A stretch of 64,000 bases of DNA from Propioniciclava sinopodophylli (lineage in GTDB: Bacteria; Actinomycetota; Actinomycetes; Propionibacteriales; Propionibacteriaceae), in contig NZ_SDMQ01000003.1 of NCBI RefSeq assembly GCF_004324755.1, positions 1 to 64,000 on the forward strand, written 5' to 3'. A program made the position numbers and the translations under genes. Below are positions 32,802 through 41,886 of this stretch, in pieces. How positions within the stretch are numbered: the stretch's first letter is position 1; every line of letters begins with the position of its first letter. The notes under the pieces are model-generated. The model saw only the letters and a list, made by a program, of their open reading frames with translations, made no database searches and had not been told where the DNA came from.

Positions 32802-33755
32802 ATGACCGCCATCTCACGTCGCCGCCTCGCCGCCCTCGCCGCTCTCGCCGGAGCCGGAACCCTCGCTGGCTGTGCCCGCACCAACCCGCTGGACGCCCCA
32901 TCGCCAGCCGCCACCACGCCGGGCACGATGAGCGGCCCCGGGACGCCCGACGCGAAGGTCACGCTCGTGGTCGGCTCGCAGCAGTACTACTCCAACGAGA
33001 TCATCGCCGAGCTCTACGCCCAGGCCCTGGAGAACGCGGGCTACGACGTCGAGCGCCAGTTCCAGATCGGGCAGCGCGAGGTCTACCTACCCGAGATCGA
33101 GGCGGCCGAGGTGGACGTGCTACCCGAGTACGCCGGCAACCTGCTGCAGTACTACGACAAGACCGCGACGGCCACGGACGCCGCGGGCATGACCCAGGCC
33201 CTGGCGGCGGCGTTGCCGGACGGCCTGCGCGTGCTGGCGCCCGCGGAGGCGTCCGACCAGGACTCCTACACGGTGACCAAGGCGTTCGCCGACGAGCACG
33301 GCCTCACCTCCATCGGCGACCTCGCGAAGGCGCCCCAACCGGTGAAACTGGCCGCGAACGCCGAGTTCGCCACGCGCCCGTACGGCCCCGAGGGCGCCAA
33401 GGCCACCTACGGGGTGGACATCGAGTTGGTGCCGGTCGAGGATTCCGGCGGCCCGCTCACCGCGCGTGCCCTCAAGGACGGCACCGTCCAGGTCGCCGAC
33501 CTCTACACCGCCGACCCCACCATCGCCAAGGAGGGCTTCGTGATCCTGGAGGATCCCGAAGGGCTGATCCTCCCGCAGAACGTCGTGCCGCTGGTGTCGT
33601 CGAAGGTGGACGGCGCGGCCGCGGCCGCCATCGAGGCCGTGAACGCCAAGCTGACCGTCGCCGAGCTGCAGGCCCTGAACGCCCGCAGCATCGACGAGCA
33701 GGCCCGCTCGGCCGACATCGCCACCGACTGGCTCAGCGCCCAGGGCCTCGCCTGA
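32802..33755 (+). CDS. Osmoprotectant ABC transporter substrate-binding lipoprotein
   Basis: 317 residues. Lipoprotein signal with LAGC, short Pro/Thr linker, then an OpuAC/OpuCC-type binding domain (VTLVVGSQQYYSNEIIAELYAQ, VDVLPEYAGNLLQYY). The two-lobe protein would deliver glycine betaine, choline or a related compound; residues for exact ligand choice cannot be resolved here. AAAGGAAC precedes the ATG. Confidence 0.88.
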   Translation: MTAISRRRLAALAALAGAGTLAGCARTNPLDAPSPAATTPGTMSGPGTPDAKVTLVVGSQQYYSNEIIAELYAQALENAGYDVERQFQIGQREVYLPEIEAAEVDVLPEYAGNLLQYYDKTATATDAAGMTQALAAALPDGLRVLAPAEASDQDSYTVTKAFADEHGLTSIGDLAKAPQPVKLAANAEFATRPYGPEGAKATYGVDIELVPVEDSGGPLTARALKDGTVQVADLYTADPTIAKEGFVILEDPEGLILPQNVVPLVSSKVDGAAAAAIEAVNAKLTVAELQALNARSIDEQARSADIATDWLSAQGLA

Positions 33756-33908
33756 CCCTTCGGCTGCGTCCGGGGCCGGTACGCGGTAGGACGCCGCTGC
33801 CAGCGCCCCGGACCCCGGCCGAGGTCGACGCTCCTGCGCTCGCGTTGCATGCTTCCTCCGGTCGTGAGCCTCCATTCCAGCAGATCGCGACACTGGCACA
33901 ATGGACGG

Positions 33909-35225
33909 GTGCCGAATGACCTGAACAGGCGGGCCGTGCCCGCGCGACGTCCCTTGCCCGACCGCCTTCGGTTGGGCGTCGGCACCGTCGCCGGCGACGC
34001 CGCGGCGCTGGCGTCCCGCCTCCTCGGCAAGGGATCGGGCGCCTCGATCCGCGGCCAGGTGCTCTCCACGGTGCACCCCGGCGCGTTCGCCTCGCTGGTC
34101 AAGGGGCGGCGCATCGCGTCCGTCACCGGGACGAACGGCAAGACCACCACGTCCCACCTGCTGGCCGCGGCCATCCGTCAGGGCCTGGGGTCGGACGCCG
34201 CACGCCTGGTCACCAACGCCGACGGCGCCAACCTGCACTACGGCATCGCCTCGGCCCTCGCGAAGGCGCCGAAGGCCGACATCGCCGTGCTGGAGACCGA
34301 CGAGCGCGTCGTCGCCGACCTGGTCGCCCAGGGCAGCCCCGAGGTGCTCGTCATGCTGAACTTCAGCCGCGACCAGCTCGACCGCAACCACGAGATCAAG
34401 TTCCTGGCCCGCTCCTGGCGCGAGGCGCTGGCGAAGGCCGGCGAGGCGGGTCCGGTGGTCGTGGCCAACTCCGACGACCCGCTCATCACGTGGGCCGTCG
34501 AGAAGGCCCGCCGTGTCATCTGGGTCGACACTCCCTCGAAGTGGTCCGCGGACGCCGCCCTGTGCCCCGCCTGCGGCAGCATCCTGACCCGCGTCGACCC
34601 CAACCCCGACGAGCCGCAGGGCCGCTGGGACTGCCCCTCCTGCGAGCTCACCGAGCACGCCGCCGACTACCAGGTCCGCGAGGGCCGCATCGCCCTGCCC
34701 GAGGGCCGCGTGGTCGACCCGCGGCTGAAGGTTCCGGGCTCGTTCAACGTCTCCAACGCCGCCGCCGCGCTCGCGGCTGCCGTCGAGCTGGGCGTGTCGG
34801 TCGACGACGCCCTCGTCGGGTTCCGCACCGTCGAGGCGCCGGCCGGACGGTTCGCCACGGCGTCCTTCGGCCCCACGTCCGCCCGCCTGCTGCTGAGCAA
34901 GAACCCGGCCGGCTGGGCCGAGTCGCTCCCCCTGCTCGGCACGCCCACCGTCGTGCTGGCGATCGACTCGGTCGCCGCCGACGGCAAGGATGTCTCCTGG
35001 TTGTGGGACGTCGACTTCGAGCAGCTCGTCGGCAAGCATGTCGTCTGCACCGGCCCGCGCGCCTATGACCTGGCCGTCCGGCTGGAGTACGCGGAGGTCT
35101 CCCACGAGGTCATCCTCGACCTGGCCGACGCGCTGGCGTCCGTGGCCGACCAGCCCCAGCCGATCGACCTGATCTCGACCTACACCCCGTTCCAGAAGCT
35201 CCTGAAGATGGCAGGCCTGCGATGA
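33909..35225 (+). CDS. murT: Lipid II isoglutaminyl synthase, MurT subunit
   Basis: 438 residues, Mur-ligase-like. ATP site VTGTNGKTTTSHL; central domain with a four-cysteine zinc ribbon (CPACGS and CPSCEL); C-terminal DUF1727 domain. Together with GatD it amidates the D-Glu of lipid II to D-isoglutamine on the inner membrane face. The GTG at 33909 is preferred; a longer frame upstream has no ribosome site. Overlaps gatD by four bases. Confidence 0.92.
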   Translation: MPNDLNRRAVPARRPLPDRLRLGVGTVAGDAAALASRLLGKGSGASIRGQVLSTVHPGAFASLVKGRRIASVTGTNGKTTTSHLLAAAIRQGLGSDAARLVTNADGANLHYGIASALAKAPKADIAVLETDERVVADLVAQGSPEVLVMLNFSRDQLDRNHEIKFLARSWREALAKAGEAGPVVVANSDDPLITWAVEKARRVIWVDTPSKWSADAALCPACGSILTRVDPNPDEPQGRWDCPSCELTEHAADYQVREGRIALPEGRVVDPRLKVPGSFNVSNAAAALAAAVELGVSVDDALVGFRTVEAPAGRFATASFGPTSARLLLSKNPAGWAESLPLLGTPTVVLAIDSVAADGKDVSWLWDVDFEQLVGKHVVCTGPRAYDLAVRLEYAEVSHEVILDLADALASVADQPQPIDLISTYTPFQKLLKMAGLR

Positions 35226-35938
35226 AGATTGTTGTCGTCTACCAGTCCCTGCTCGGCATCTATGGTGACCAGGGCAACAGCCGCGTGCTGGCCAAGCGCC
35301 TGGAGTGGCGCGGCATCGACGCCGAGGTGGTCTTCGTCGAGCCGGGCACGCCGATCCCCGACGACGGGGCCATCTACCTGCTCGGCGGCGGCGAGGACGC
35401 CGCCCAGACCGCGGCCGTGCGCGAGCTGAAGGCCGACGGCGGCCTGTTCCGGGCCCTGGACCTCGGCGCCGTCCTGTTCGCCGTCTGCGCCGGCTACCAG
35501 ATCTGCGGCCACTCCTTCACGATCGGCGAGAACGACGAGGTCCGCGAGGGCCTCGGCCTGCTGGACGTGACGACCGTCCGCGGCCCCGAGCGCGCCGTCG
35601 GAGAGGTGCTCACACGGTGGAAGCGACCCTCGGGTGGCGAGTACGTCCTCACCGGCTTCGAGAATCACGGCGGCTACACGACGCTCGGCCCGGACGCCAC
35701 CCCCCTGGCCCGCGTCGAGGTGGGCCTGGGCAACAACGGCGACGGCACCGAGGGCGCGGTGTCGGCGTCCGGACGCGTCATTGGCACCTACCCCCACGGC
35801 CCCGTCCTGGCCCGCAACCCCGAACTCGCCGACCACCTGCTCGAGCTGGCTCTCGGCCACGAACTGGGGCCCCTGGAGCGGGCCCGCGAGCAGCACGAGG
35901 GCCTCCGGCGCGAGCGGATGGTTTTCGTCCGCCGCTGA
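35222..35938 (+). CDS. gatD: Lipid II isoglutaminyl synthase, glutaminase subunit GatD
   Basis: 238 residues, class I glutamine amidotransferase of the CobQ-like type. Nucleophile Cys89 in FAVCAGYQI; the His is in YPHGPVL. It supplies ammonia to MurT. The 25 C-terminal residues are charged and family-variable. Operon of two genes. Confidence 0.92.
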   Translation: MKIVVVYQSLLGIYGDQGNSRVLAKRLEWRGIDAEVVFVEPGTPIPDDGAIYLLGGGEDAAQTAAVRELKADGGLFRALDLGAVLFAVCAGYQICGHSFTIGENDEVREGLGLLDVTTVRGPERAVGEVLTRWKRPSGGEYVLTGFENHGGYTTLGPDATPLARVEVGLGNNGDGTEGAVSASGRVIGTYPHGPVLARNPELADHLLELALGHELGPLERAREQHEGLRRERMVFVRR

Positions 35939-36001
35939 CCCCGCGCCGACAGCCCCGATTTCGCGATTCTGGGGGCAATGGTCTAGAGTCATTCCTCGCG
36001 C

Positions 36002-36077
<76 letters not shown>

Positions 36078-36080
36078 AAC

Positions 36081-36116
36081 CAGAAGGGCCCGGAGGATCT
36101 CCTCCGGGCCCTTCTG
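36081..36116. terminator. Terminator shared by tRNA-Lys and the sugar ABC operon
   Basis: A perfect inverted repeat of 17 bases each side (CAGAAGGGCCCGGAGGA and its complement), followed by TTGTTGT on the plus strand. It separates converging transcription. Confidence 0.85.
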
Positions 36117-36127
36117 TTGTGTCGGGA

Positions 36128-37078
36128 TCAGCCCTTGACGCCACCGGCCAGCATGCCGCGCACGAAGAAGCGCTGCAGTGACAGGAACACGATCAGCGGC
36201 ACGATCATGGCCACGAACGCACCCGCGGAGAGCACGTGCCAGGCCTGGCCACGGCTACCCACCATCTCGGCGATCATCACCGTGATCGGGCGGTAGTCCG
36301 AGCTGGCGAACGTGAGGCCGACCAGCAGATCGTTCCAGACCCACAGGAACTGGAAGATGCCGAACGAAGCGATCGCGGGGACCAGCAGGGGCATGAGCAC
36401 CTGGAAGAACACGCGCACGTGGCCGGCACCGTCGACGCGGGCCGCCTCGATCAGGGACGCCGGGATCTCCCGCATGAAGTTGTGCAGCAGGAAGATCGCC
36501 AGCGGCAGACCGAAGATGGTGTGCGACAGCCACACCGTCCAGTAGGTGCCGACCAGCCCGAACTGCACGTACTGCGTGAGCAGCGGGATCAGCGTTACCT
36601 GGATCGGCACGATCTGCAGCGCGAACACGGCCACGAAGAGCAAGTCGCGCCCCTTGAAGTCGATCCACGCGAACGCGTAGGCCGCCAGCAGGGCCAGGAT
36701 GATCGGGATGATCACCGAGGGCAGGGTGATGACGATCGTGTTGACGAACGGCTGCACCAGGTCGCCCGAGCCGGTCAGTACGGCCTCGTAGTTGGCCAGG
36801 CTGAACTCGGGGTTGGTGAAGACCGTCCACCACCCGGTGCGCCGGATGTCGGCGGCGGGGCGGAACGACGTGACCAGCAGGCCGGCCGTGGGGATCGTCC
36901 ACACGATCGCGATCACGATCGCGATGATGGACGCCGCGGGCGAGCTCAGCCGGTTCTTGGCGTCGACCGCGCGCTGCTCGGCGCGGGTCAGCTTGCGCGT
37001 CGGACCGTGGGCGGCCGAACGGCTCTCGGTCGCGGCGGCCGGCACGGAGGCCGGTGCCGGCGGATTCGACTGGGTCAT
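36128..37078 (-). CDS. Sugar ABC transporter permease, MalG/AglG-type
   Basis: 316 residues: a cytosolic Ala/Pro-rich start, six helices, and the EAA loop EAARVDGAGHVRVFFQVLMP. Second permease of a CUT1 carbohydrate importer with the upstream gene; the start overlaps that gene's stop by four bases. No ATPase is encoded in the operon, so a shared MsiK-type ATPase elsewhere is likely. Confidence 0.85.
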   Translation of the reverse strand: MTQSNPPAPASVPAAATESRSAAHGPTRKLTRAEQRAVDAKNRLSSPAASIIAIVIAIVWTIPTAGLLVTSFRPAADIRRTGWWTVFTNPEFSLANYEAVLTGSGDLVQPFVNTIVITLPSVIIPIILALLAAYAFAWIDFKGRDLLFVAVFALQIVPIQVTLIPLLTQYVQFGLVGTYWTVWLSHTIFGLPLAIFLLHNFMREIPASLIEAARVDGAGHVRVFFQVLMPLLVPAIASFGIFQFLWVWNDLLVGLTFASSDYRPITVMIAEMVGSRGQAWHVLSAGAFVAMIVPLIVFLSLQRFFVRGMLAGGVKG

Positions 37079-38055
37079 CGCTCCCCCTCCGAGATGCGCA
37101 TCTGGCGCACGTTGTAGACGATCAGGGGCATGACCAGCACGAACAGCAGCACGGCCAGCGCCGCACCGATGCCCTGCGCCTGGCGGCCGAACGTCTGCGT
37201 GTAGAACTCGTTCGCCACGATCGAGGTGTCGAACTGGCCACCGGTCATCGTGCGGACGATGTCGAAGGCCTTCAGCGTCGCCATGGCGATCGTGGTCAGC
37301 ACGACGATGATCGCCGAGCGCACGCTGGGCACCGTGATCTGCCAGAACAGGCGCATGCCCGTGGCGCCGTCCACGTTGGCGGCCTCGATCGTCTCGTCGG
37401 GGATCGCCTTGATGGCGGCCGACAGCACCGTCATCGCGAAACCGGTCTGGATCCAGACCATGACGATGATGAGGTAGAAGGTGTTGATCGGGGCGTTCAG
37501 CAGGAACTGCTGGGGCTCCAGGCCCATCCACACGAGGATCTGGTTGAGCAGACCCGTCTGCGGGACGCCCTTGGCCTTGTACTCGTAGACGAACTTCCAG
37601 ATGATCGACGCGCCCACCATGGAGATGGCCATGGGCAGGAAGATCAGGGTCTTGGCGAACTTCTCGAACCGGGTGCGGTCGACGAGGACGGCGTAGACCA
37701 GGCCCAGCGCGGTCGACAGCAGCGGCACCAGCAGCACCCACAGGAAGGTGTTCCGCAACACGGTGAGGAACAGGTCCTGGGTGAAGATGGTGACGTAGTT
37801 CTCGAGCCCGACGAACTCGCTCAGGCTGTTGTTGTACAGCGAGTTGCGGATCGTCATGAACGCCGGAATGAGCAGGCCCATGACGATCAGCAGCAGCGCA
37901 GGGCCGAGGTACCCGCCGGCCGCGACCCAACGCGGCAGGCTCGGACGATCGACCAGCACCAGCACGGCGGCCATCACCAGCGCGAACAGCGCGATGGCGA
38001 ACAGCATGACGAGGAACTTCTCGATCGTGGTGTCCGGTTGCATCAGCCAGTCCAT
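37075..38055 (-). CDS. Sugar ABC transporter permease, MalF/AglF-type
   Basis: 326 residues, seven to eight helices, EAA loop EAANVDGATGMRLFWQITVP. It pairs with the MalG-type permease. GGAGTACGC precedes the ATG at 38055. It lies 78 bases after the binding-protein gene with a stem-loop between. Confidence 0.85.
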   Translation of the reverse strand: MDWLMQPDTTIEKFLVMLFAIALFALVMAAVLVLVDRPSLPRWVAAGGYLGPALLLIVMGLLIPAFMTIRNSLYNNSLSEFVGLENYVTIFTQDLFLTVLRNTFLWVLLVPLLSTALGLVYAVLVDRTRFEKFAKTLIFLPMAISMVGASIIWKFVYEYKAKGVPQTGLLNQILVWMGLEPQQFLLNAPINTFYLIIVMVWIQTGFAMTVLSAAIKAIPDETIEAANVDGATGMRLFWQITVPSVRSAIIVVLTTIAMATLKAFDIVRTMTGGQFDTSIVANEFYTQTFGRQAQGIGAALAVLLFVLVMPLIVYNVRQMRISEGER

Positions 38056-38079
38056 GCGTACTCCTTTCCTTTCTCAGGG

Positions 38080-38109
38080 GAAGGGGCCCCGGCCAGGCGG
38101 GGCCCCTTC
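38080..38109 (-). terminator. Intra-operon stem-loop between binding protein and permeases
   Basis: A perfect 12-bp stem GAAGGGGCCCCG with its complement around a six-base loop. There is no T-run after it on the minus strand. Such hairpins often stabilise the binding-protein message or partly terminate transcription. Confidence 0.6.
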
Positions 38110-38133
38110 TGAAGGTGTCAGTCGCTCAGCAGA

Positions 38134-39543
38134 TCACTGCTTTGGCCACGAGGTCTCGATGGCGGTGGCGGCGTCCTGGGTGCTCTTGCCGAGCGCGATC
38201 CAGTCCGTCATCTCCTTCCAGAAGGAACCGGCGCCGACAGCGCTGGGCATCAGGTCGGAACCATCGAAGCGGACGACGGCGTCGTCGGCGGTGATCAGCT
38301 CGTAGCTCATCTTGTCGATCGGCTTGACCAGCTTGTTGGGGTCGAGCTCGCTGTTGGCGGAGAGCCAGCCCCCGTTGGGCGTGGCGTCAGCCTTGGCGTT
38401 GGACCACTCGGGGCTGGTCAGGTAGGCCTGCAGCGCGGCCACCTCGGGGGCGTCGCGGAACGCGAGCGCGAACTCGCCACCCACGAGCACCGGAGGCGTG
38501 GCGCTCTCGCCCGGGAGCGGGAAGGCCCACACGTCACCGTTCTCGCTCACTTCGGCGTCGGGGTCGGCGGTCTGCCAGTTGGCCTGGTAGAAGGACGCCT
38601 GGCGGTGCATGAAGCACATGCCGTCGAGGATCGGGAAGCCCGCGTCGGTGAACGGGGTCGTGGCGATCGTGGTGATACCACCCAGGCCACCGTTGACGTA
38701 CTTCTCGTTCTTCAGGATCGAGCCGGCCTGATCGATCGCCTTGACGACCGTCGGGTCGTTGAAGGGGATCTCATGGTTGACCCACTGGTCGTACTGCTCG
38801 GGGGTGCCCACGCGGAGCATCATGTCCTCGACCCAGTCGGTGGCCGGCCAGCCGGTGGCGCCACCGGACTCGATACCCGCGCACCACGGCTTGGTGGTGG
38901 TGTCGTCGGCCGGGATGTCGGCGGCGATCTGGTCGGACAAGGCGATGAGCTCGGCCCACGTCTTCGGGATCTCGTAGCCCTTCTCGGCGAAGACCTTCGG
39001 GGAGTACCAGACGAACGACTTGGCGTTGGCGCCGATCGGGATGCCGTAGTACTTGCCGTCGACCATGCCGACGCTCTTCCAGAACTCCTTGTAGTACTTG
39101 TCGACGTTCGCCGTGGCGGCCTCGCCGACCGGGACGACCTTGTCGGCGTTCTCCTTGACCAGGGTCTGGAGGAGGCCGGGCTGCGGGATGTAGGCGAGGT
39201 CAGGCGCGTTGCCGGCCTTGACGCGGACGGGGAGCTGGGCCTCGAACTCGCGGCTGCCCTCGTACTCGACCTTGGCGCCGGTGCACTCCTCGAAGGGAAC
39301 GAAGGCGTCGATGTGGGGCTCGGCCTCGGCGTCGCTGGCGATCGACGTGTAGACGGTGACCGTCTTGCCGCTCAGGTCACCGTAGGACTCGAAGGCGGCA
39401 CAGTCGGTGGCGCTGCCATCGGTGCCACCGCTAGCGGTCGAACCGCCGGGTGCCGGGGTCGCGCCACCGGAACACGCGGAAACGGCGAGGACCGCACCGG
39501 CGGAGAGTGCCACGAAGATTCCACGCTTGGTCTTGCTGGTCAT
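38134..39543 (-). CDS. Sugar ABC transporter substrate-binding lipoprotein
   Basis: 469 residues. Lipoprotein signal with VSAC, Gly/Ser/Thr linker, then a family 1 extracellular binding domain. The style resembles alpha-glucoside binders (AglE-like), but the sugar is not certain. The ATG at 39543 follows TGAGG. It is the first and probably most highly expressed gene of the operon. Confidence 0.85.
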   Translation of the reverse strand: MTSKTKRGIFVALSAGAVLAVSACSGGATPAPGGSTASGGTDGSATDCAAFESYGDLSGKTVTVYTSIASDAEAEPHIDAFVPFEECTGAKVEYEGSREFEAQLPVRVKAGNAPDLAYIPQPGLLQTLVKENADKVVPVGEAATANVDKYYKEFWKSVGMVDGKYYGIPIGANAKSFVWYSPKVFAEKGYEIPKTWAELIALSDQIAADIPADDTTTKPWCAGIESGGATGWPATDWVEDMMLRVGTPEQYDQWVNHEIPFNDPTVVKAIDQAGSILKNEKYVNGGLGGITTIATTPFTDAGFPILDGMCFMHRQASFYQANWQTADPDAEVSENGDVWAFPLPGESATPPVLVGGEFALAFRDAPEVAALQAYLTSPEWSNAKADATPNGGWLSANSELDPNKLVKPIDKMSYELITADDAVVRFDGSDLMPSAVGAGSFWKEMTDWIALGKSTQDAATAIETSWPKQ

Positions 39544-39862
39544 CAAACCTCACTTCTGTGTGGGGGCGTGGCGCGCTGACGTGCCACTGATGAGGCAACC
39601 GTAGACCCGCGCGGCGGCGGTCGTGAAGGTGGGGCCCGGCATCGTTACCAAGCCTTGACTCTGCCAGGAGAAAAAGTCCGTCGCAGTGTGCGAACACCTG
39701 AGTCAGTACACCTTTGGCGGCGCATCACCGTTGAGGTGTGGAGGCAAAGTGATAAGGGCCGGCACGTCGGTCCGCGGATGAGGGTCGAGCCTTCCGAGGA
39801 TGGAAGTTCTCACACTCACGCGAGATCGTCGACGCGGACCAGTGGTGGGCGTTCGTCCGGCG
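39544..39862. other. Intergenic region between the sugar operon and DUF3618 gene
   Basis: About 320 bases without a credible gene. It should hold the sugar operon promoter. A TTGACT occurs at 39655-39660 on the plus strand and a loose ACACCT/AGGTGT inverted repeat near 39700-39740; neither is convincing enough to name a site. Confidence 0.4.
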
Positions 39863-40153
39863 TCAGCCGCGGGCGATGGAGCGGGCCACCATGAGGAAGG
39901 CGACCCCGCCGATGACGGCCACGGCCAGGGCCGCCAGGCGCGTCGTGCGCGGGGTGCCGTCGACGGCCACGAACTGGGCCTTGGCGGCCTGGAACTCGCC
40001 GGCGGCGAAGGCCTTGGCGTCCTGCACCGTGCGAGCGACGACGGCCTTGGGGTGGGCCTGGGTGATCAGACCCTCGACATTGCTCGCCAATCGGGCGCGC
40101 GCGGCCGCGATCTCTGCCTGGATCTGCTCCTTGGAACGGGTGCCCTCTGCCAC
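39863..40153 (-). CDS. DUF3618 membrane-associated protein
   Basis: 96 residues: an N-terminal coiled segment (SKEQIQAEIAAARARLASNVEGL) typical of DUF3618, then one C-terminal helix (about 72-92). Common in actinobacteria; function unknown. Divergent from bcp by 71 bases. Confidence 0.8.
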   Translation of the reverse strand: MAEGTRSKEQIQAEIAAARARLASNVEGLITQAHPKAVVARTVQDAKAFAAGEFQAAKAQFVAVDGTPRTTRLAALAVAVIGGVAFLMVARSIARG

Positions 40154-40224
40154 GTTCGGTCCTCTCCCCTGACGCTACGGACTTGTTCGGAGCCCACCCT
40201 ATGCCATTGGCTACGCTGGCGCCC

Positions 40225-40701
40225 ATGGCCAAACTGAAGGTGGGCGACGCCGCCCCGAGCTTCTCCCTCCCCGACGCCGACGGCACCCTCGTCTCCCTGT
40301 CCGACTACGCCGGACGCCGCGTCATCGTGTACTTCTTCCCTGCGGCGATGACCCCCGGGTGCACCACGCAGGCCGTCGACTTCACCGCCAACGCCGCCGA
40401 CATCGACTCGGCCGGCTTCGACATCGTCGGCATCTCCCCCGACACCCCGGCCAAGCTGGCCGCGTTCCGCGAGAGGGAAACCCTCGACGTCACCCTCCTC
40501 GCCGACGAGAACCGCGCGGTCATGAACGCCTACGGCGCCTACGGCACGAAGATGCTCTACGGCAAGGAGATCGAAGGCGTCATCCGCTCGACCTTCGTCG
40601 TCGACGTGGACGCCGAGGGCAACGGCAGCATCTCCGTGGCGCAGTACAACGTCAAGGCCACCGGGCACGTCAACAAGCTGCGCCGCGACCTCGGCATCTG
40701 A
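40225..40701 (+). CDS. bcp: Thioredoxin-dependent peroxiredoxin, Bcp/PrxQ type
   Basis: 158 residues. Peroxidatic cysteine in MTPGCTTQ near residue 47; the resolving cysteine usual five residues later is absent (Ala/Val there), so it may act as a 1-Cys enzyme or use another thiol. Cytosolic peroxide reduction. The ATG at 40225 gives the standard N-terminus. Confidence 0.9.
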   Translation: MAKLKVGDAAPSFSLPDADGTLVSLSDYAGRRVIVYFFPAAMTPGCTTQAVDFTANAADIDSAGFDIVGISPDTPAKLAAFRERETLDVTLLADENRAVMNAYGAYGTKMLYGKEIEGVIRSTFVVDVDAEGNGSISVAQYNVKATGHVNKLRRDLGI

Positions 40702-40710
40702 GGCCCCGTC

Positions 40711-41763
40711 TCAGCCGGGCAGGCCCGGGCGTCCCAGCACCACCCACGTCGCCGCGGCGGCCACGAGCAGCGTGCCGCCGACCGCGGCCCACACCCACGC
40801 GCGCCGGTACCACGGCGTCCGCACCGGCGGCGCCTCCACGGGCAGCCGCTCGGCGGGCACCTCAAGCGACGAGCGCGCCACCGTGTGCTCGGCCGGCTCA
40901 CCCAGCCGCGGAGCGGGCCCGGTCAGGTCGGACGTGGGCAGGTAGCGCGCCGCACCCACCCGCGAGGCCGCCGGACGCCCGGGGCGTCCACCCCGCGTCG
41001 GGGCGAGCGGGCGGAGCGCCCCCAGCGTGTCCACCAGGTCCGCGAGCGTCCGGGCGCCGTGGGCGGCCGTGGGGCGCAGCGCCGGGTCGACCGCGAGCAG
41101 GGACGCCAGCGCGTTCCAGAGCCGGGGCGGCAGGTCGAGGGTCCCGACCGGTTGGCCCGCCACGGGCGCCCGGCCGGTGAGCATCTCGTGCAGCACGGCG
41201 CCGGCGGCGTACACGTCGTCCTCGGCGGTGCCCACCGGCCGGTCGGCCAGGCCGGGCAGGACGGCGTCCGTCAGGCGGGCCGAGCCGGGCGAGAGCCGGC
41301 GCCAGTACGAGGGAAGCATGACGTTCTCGGGGCGCACGTCGCCGTGCACGAGCCCGGCCGCGTGGAACGCCGCCAGCCCCGCCAGCACGTTGGACGCCAG
41401 CGCCACGGCCACGCGCGGGGCCAGCGGGCCCTCGCTGCGCAGGATGGTGCGCAGGTCGCCTGCGTCCAGGAAGTCGGTCACCAGCGCCACCCGGCGGCGC
41501 TCCTCGACGTAGTCCCGGACCGCCACCACGTGGGGGTCCCGAAGCGTCCGCACGGGCGACCCGGGACGCAGGACGCGCCGGAGCTCCTGGCGGTCGGCCA
41601 CGGTGTCCGGCGGCAGCACGCGCACGGCGACCGGCTCGCCTGAGCGGGTGTCCACGCCGCGCCACACGACGCCGAGGCTGCCCTCGGCGAGCCGCTCCTC
41701 GAGGCGGTGCGACTTGCCCAGCCTCGGCGCGGCGAGCCGGGGGTCGGCGGGGGTGTCTGCCAC
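40711..41763 (-). CDS. Protein-kinase-like protein with degenerate active site and C-terminal helix
   Basis: 350 residues. Kinase fold about 17-265, then a Pro-rich linker and a membrane helix (about 325-345). The strand-3 lysine is Arg48 (VAVR), the HRD motif is HGD (140-142) and DFG is DAV (166-168); Asp142, Asn147 and Asp166 remain. It is therefore probably a pseudokinase or weakly active. The GTG at 41763 is divergent by 123 bases from the FHA/three-ATPase gene. FHA domains bind phosphothreonine, so a partnership is plausible but unproven. Confidence 0.75.
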   Translation of the reverse strand: MADTPADPRLAAPRLGKSHRLEERLAEGSLGVVWRGVDTRSGEPVAVRVLPPDTVADRQELRRVLRPGSPVRTLRDPHVVAVRDYVEERRRVALVTDFLDAGDLRTILRSEGPLAPRVAVALASNVLAGLAAFHAAGLVHGDVRPENVMLPSYWRRLSPGSARLTDAVLPGLADRPVGTAEDDVYAAGAVLHEMLTGRAPVAGQPVGTLDLPPRLWNALASLLAVDPALRPTAAHGARTLADLVDTLGALRPLAPTRGGRPGRPAASRVGAARYLPTSDLTGPAPRLGEPAEHTVARSSLEVPAERLPVEAPPVRTPWYRRAWVWAAVGGTLLVAAAATWVVLGRPGLPG

Positions 41764-41886
41764 GGCGGTTCCTCTCGGCTCGGGGTGGCCCGGTTGGACA
41801 GCGTAGTCCCTGACCACGCGGCGGCTCCGAGTAGCATGCTGGGCGAACCCCACCCGGTCCTCCCCCCAGCCCCTGAAGGAGCCCCC

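Noticed and set aside
33120-35105. A 661-codon minus-strand open frame
   Set aside because: It lies antisense to the osmoprotectant binding protein and MurT, both strongly supported. Long antisense frames are expected at this GC content, and its composition (Gly/Arg/Val/Asp-rich) is that of a shadow.
41836-41886. ATG at 41836 as start of the FHA/ATPase gene
   Set aside because: No ribosome site precedes it, whereas AAGGAG stands six bases before the GTG at 41887, where the first folded strand begins.
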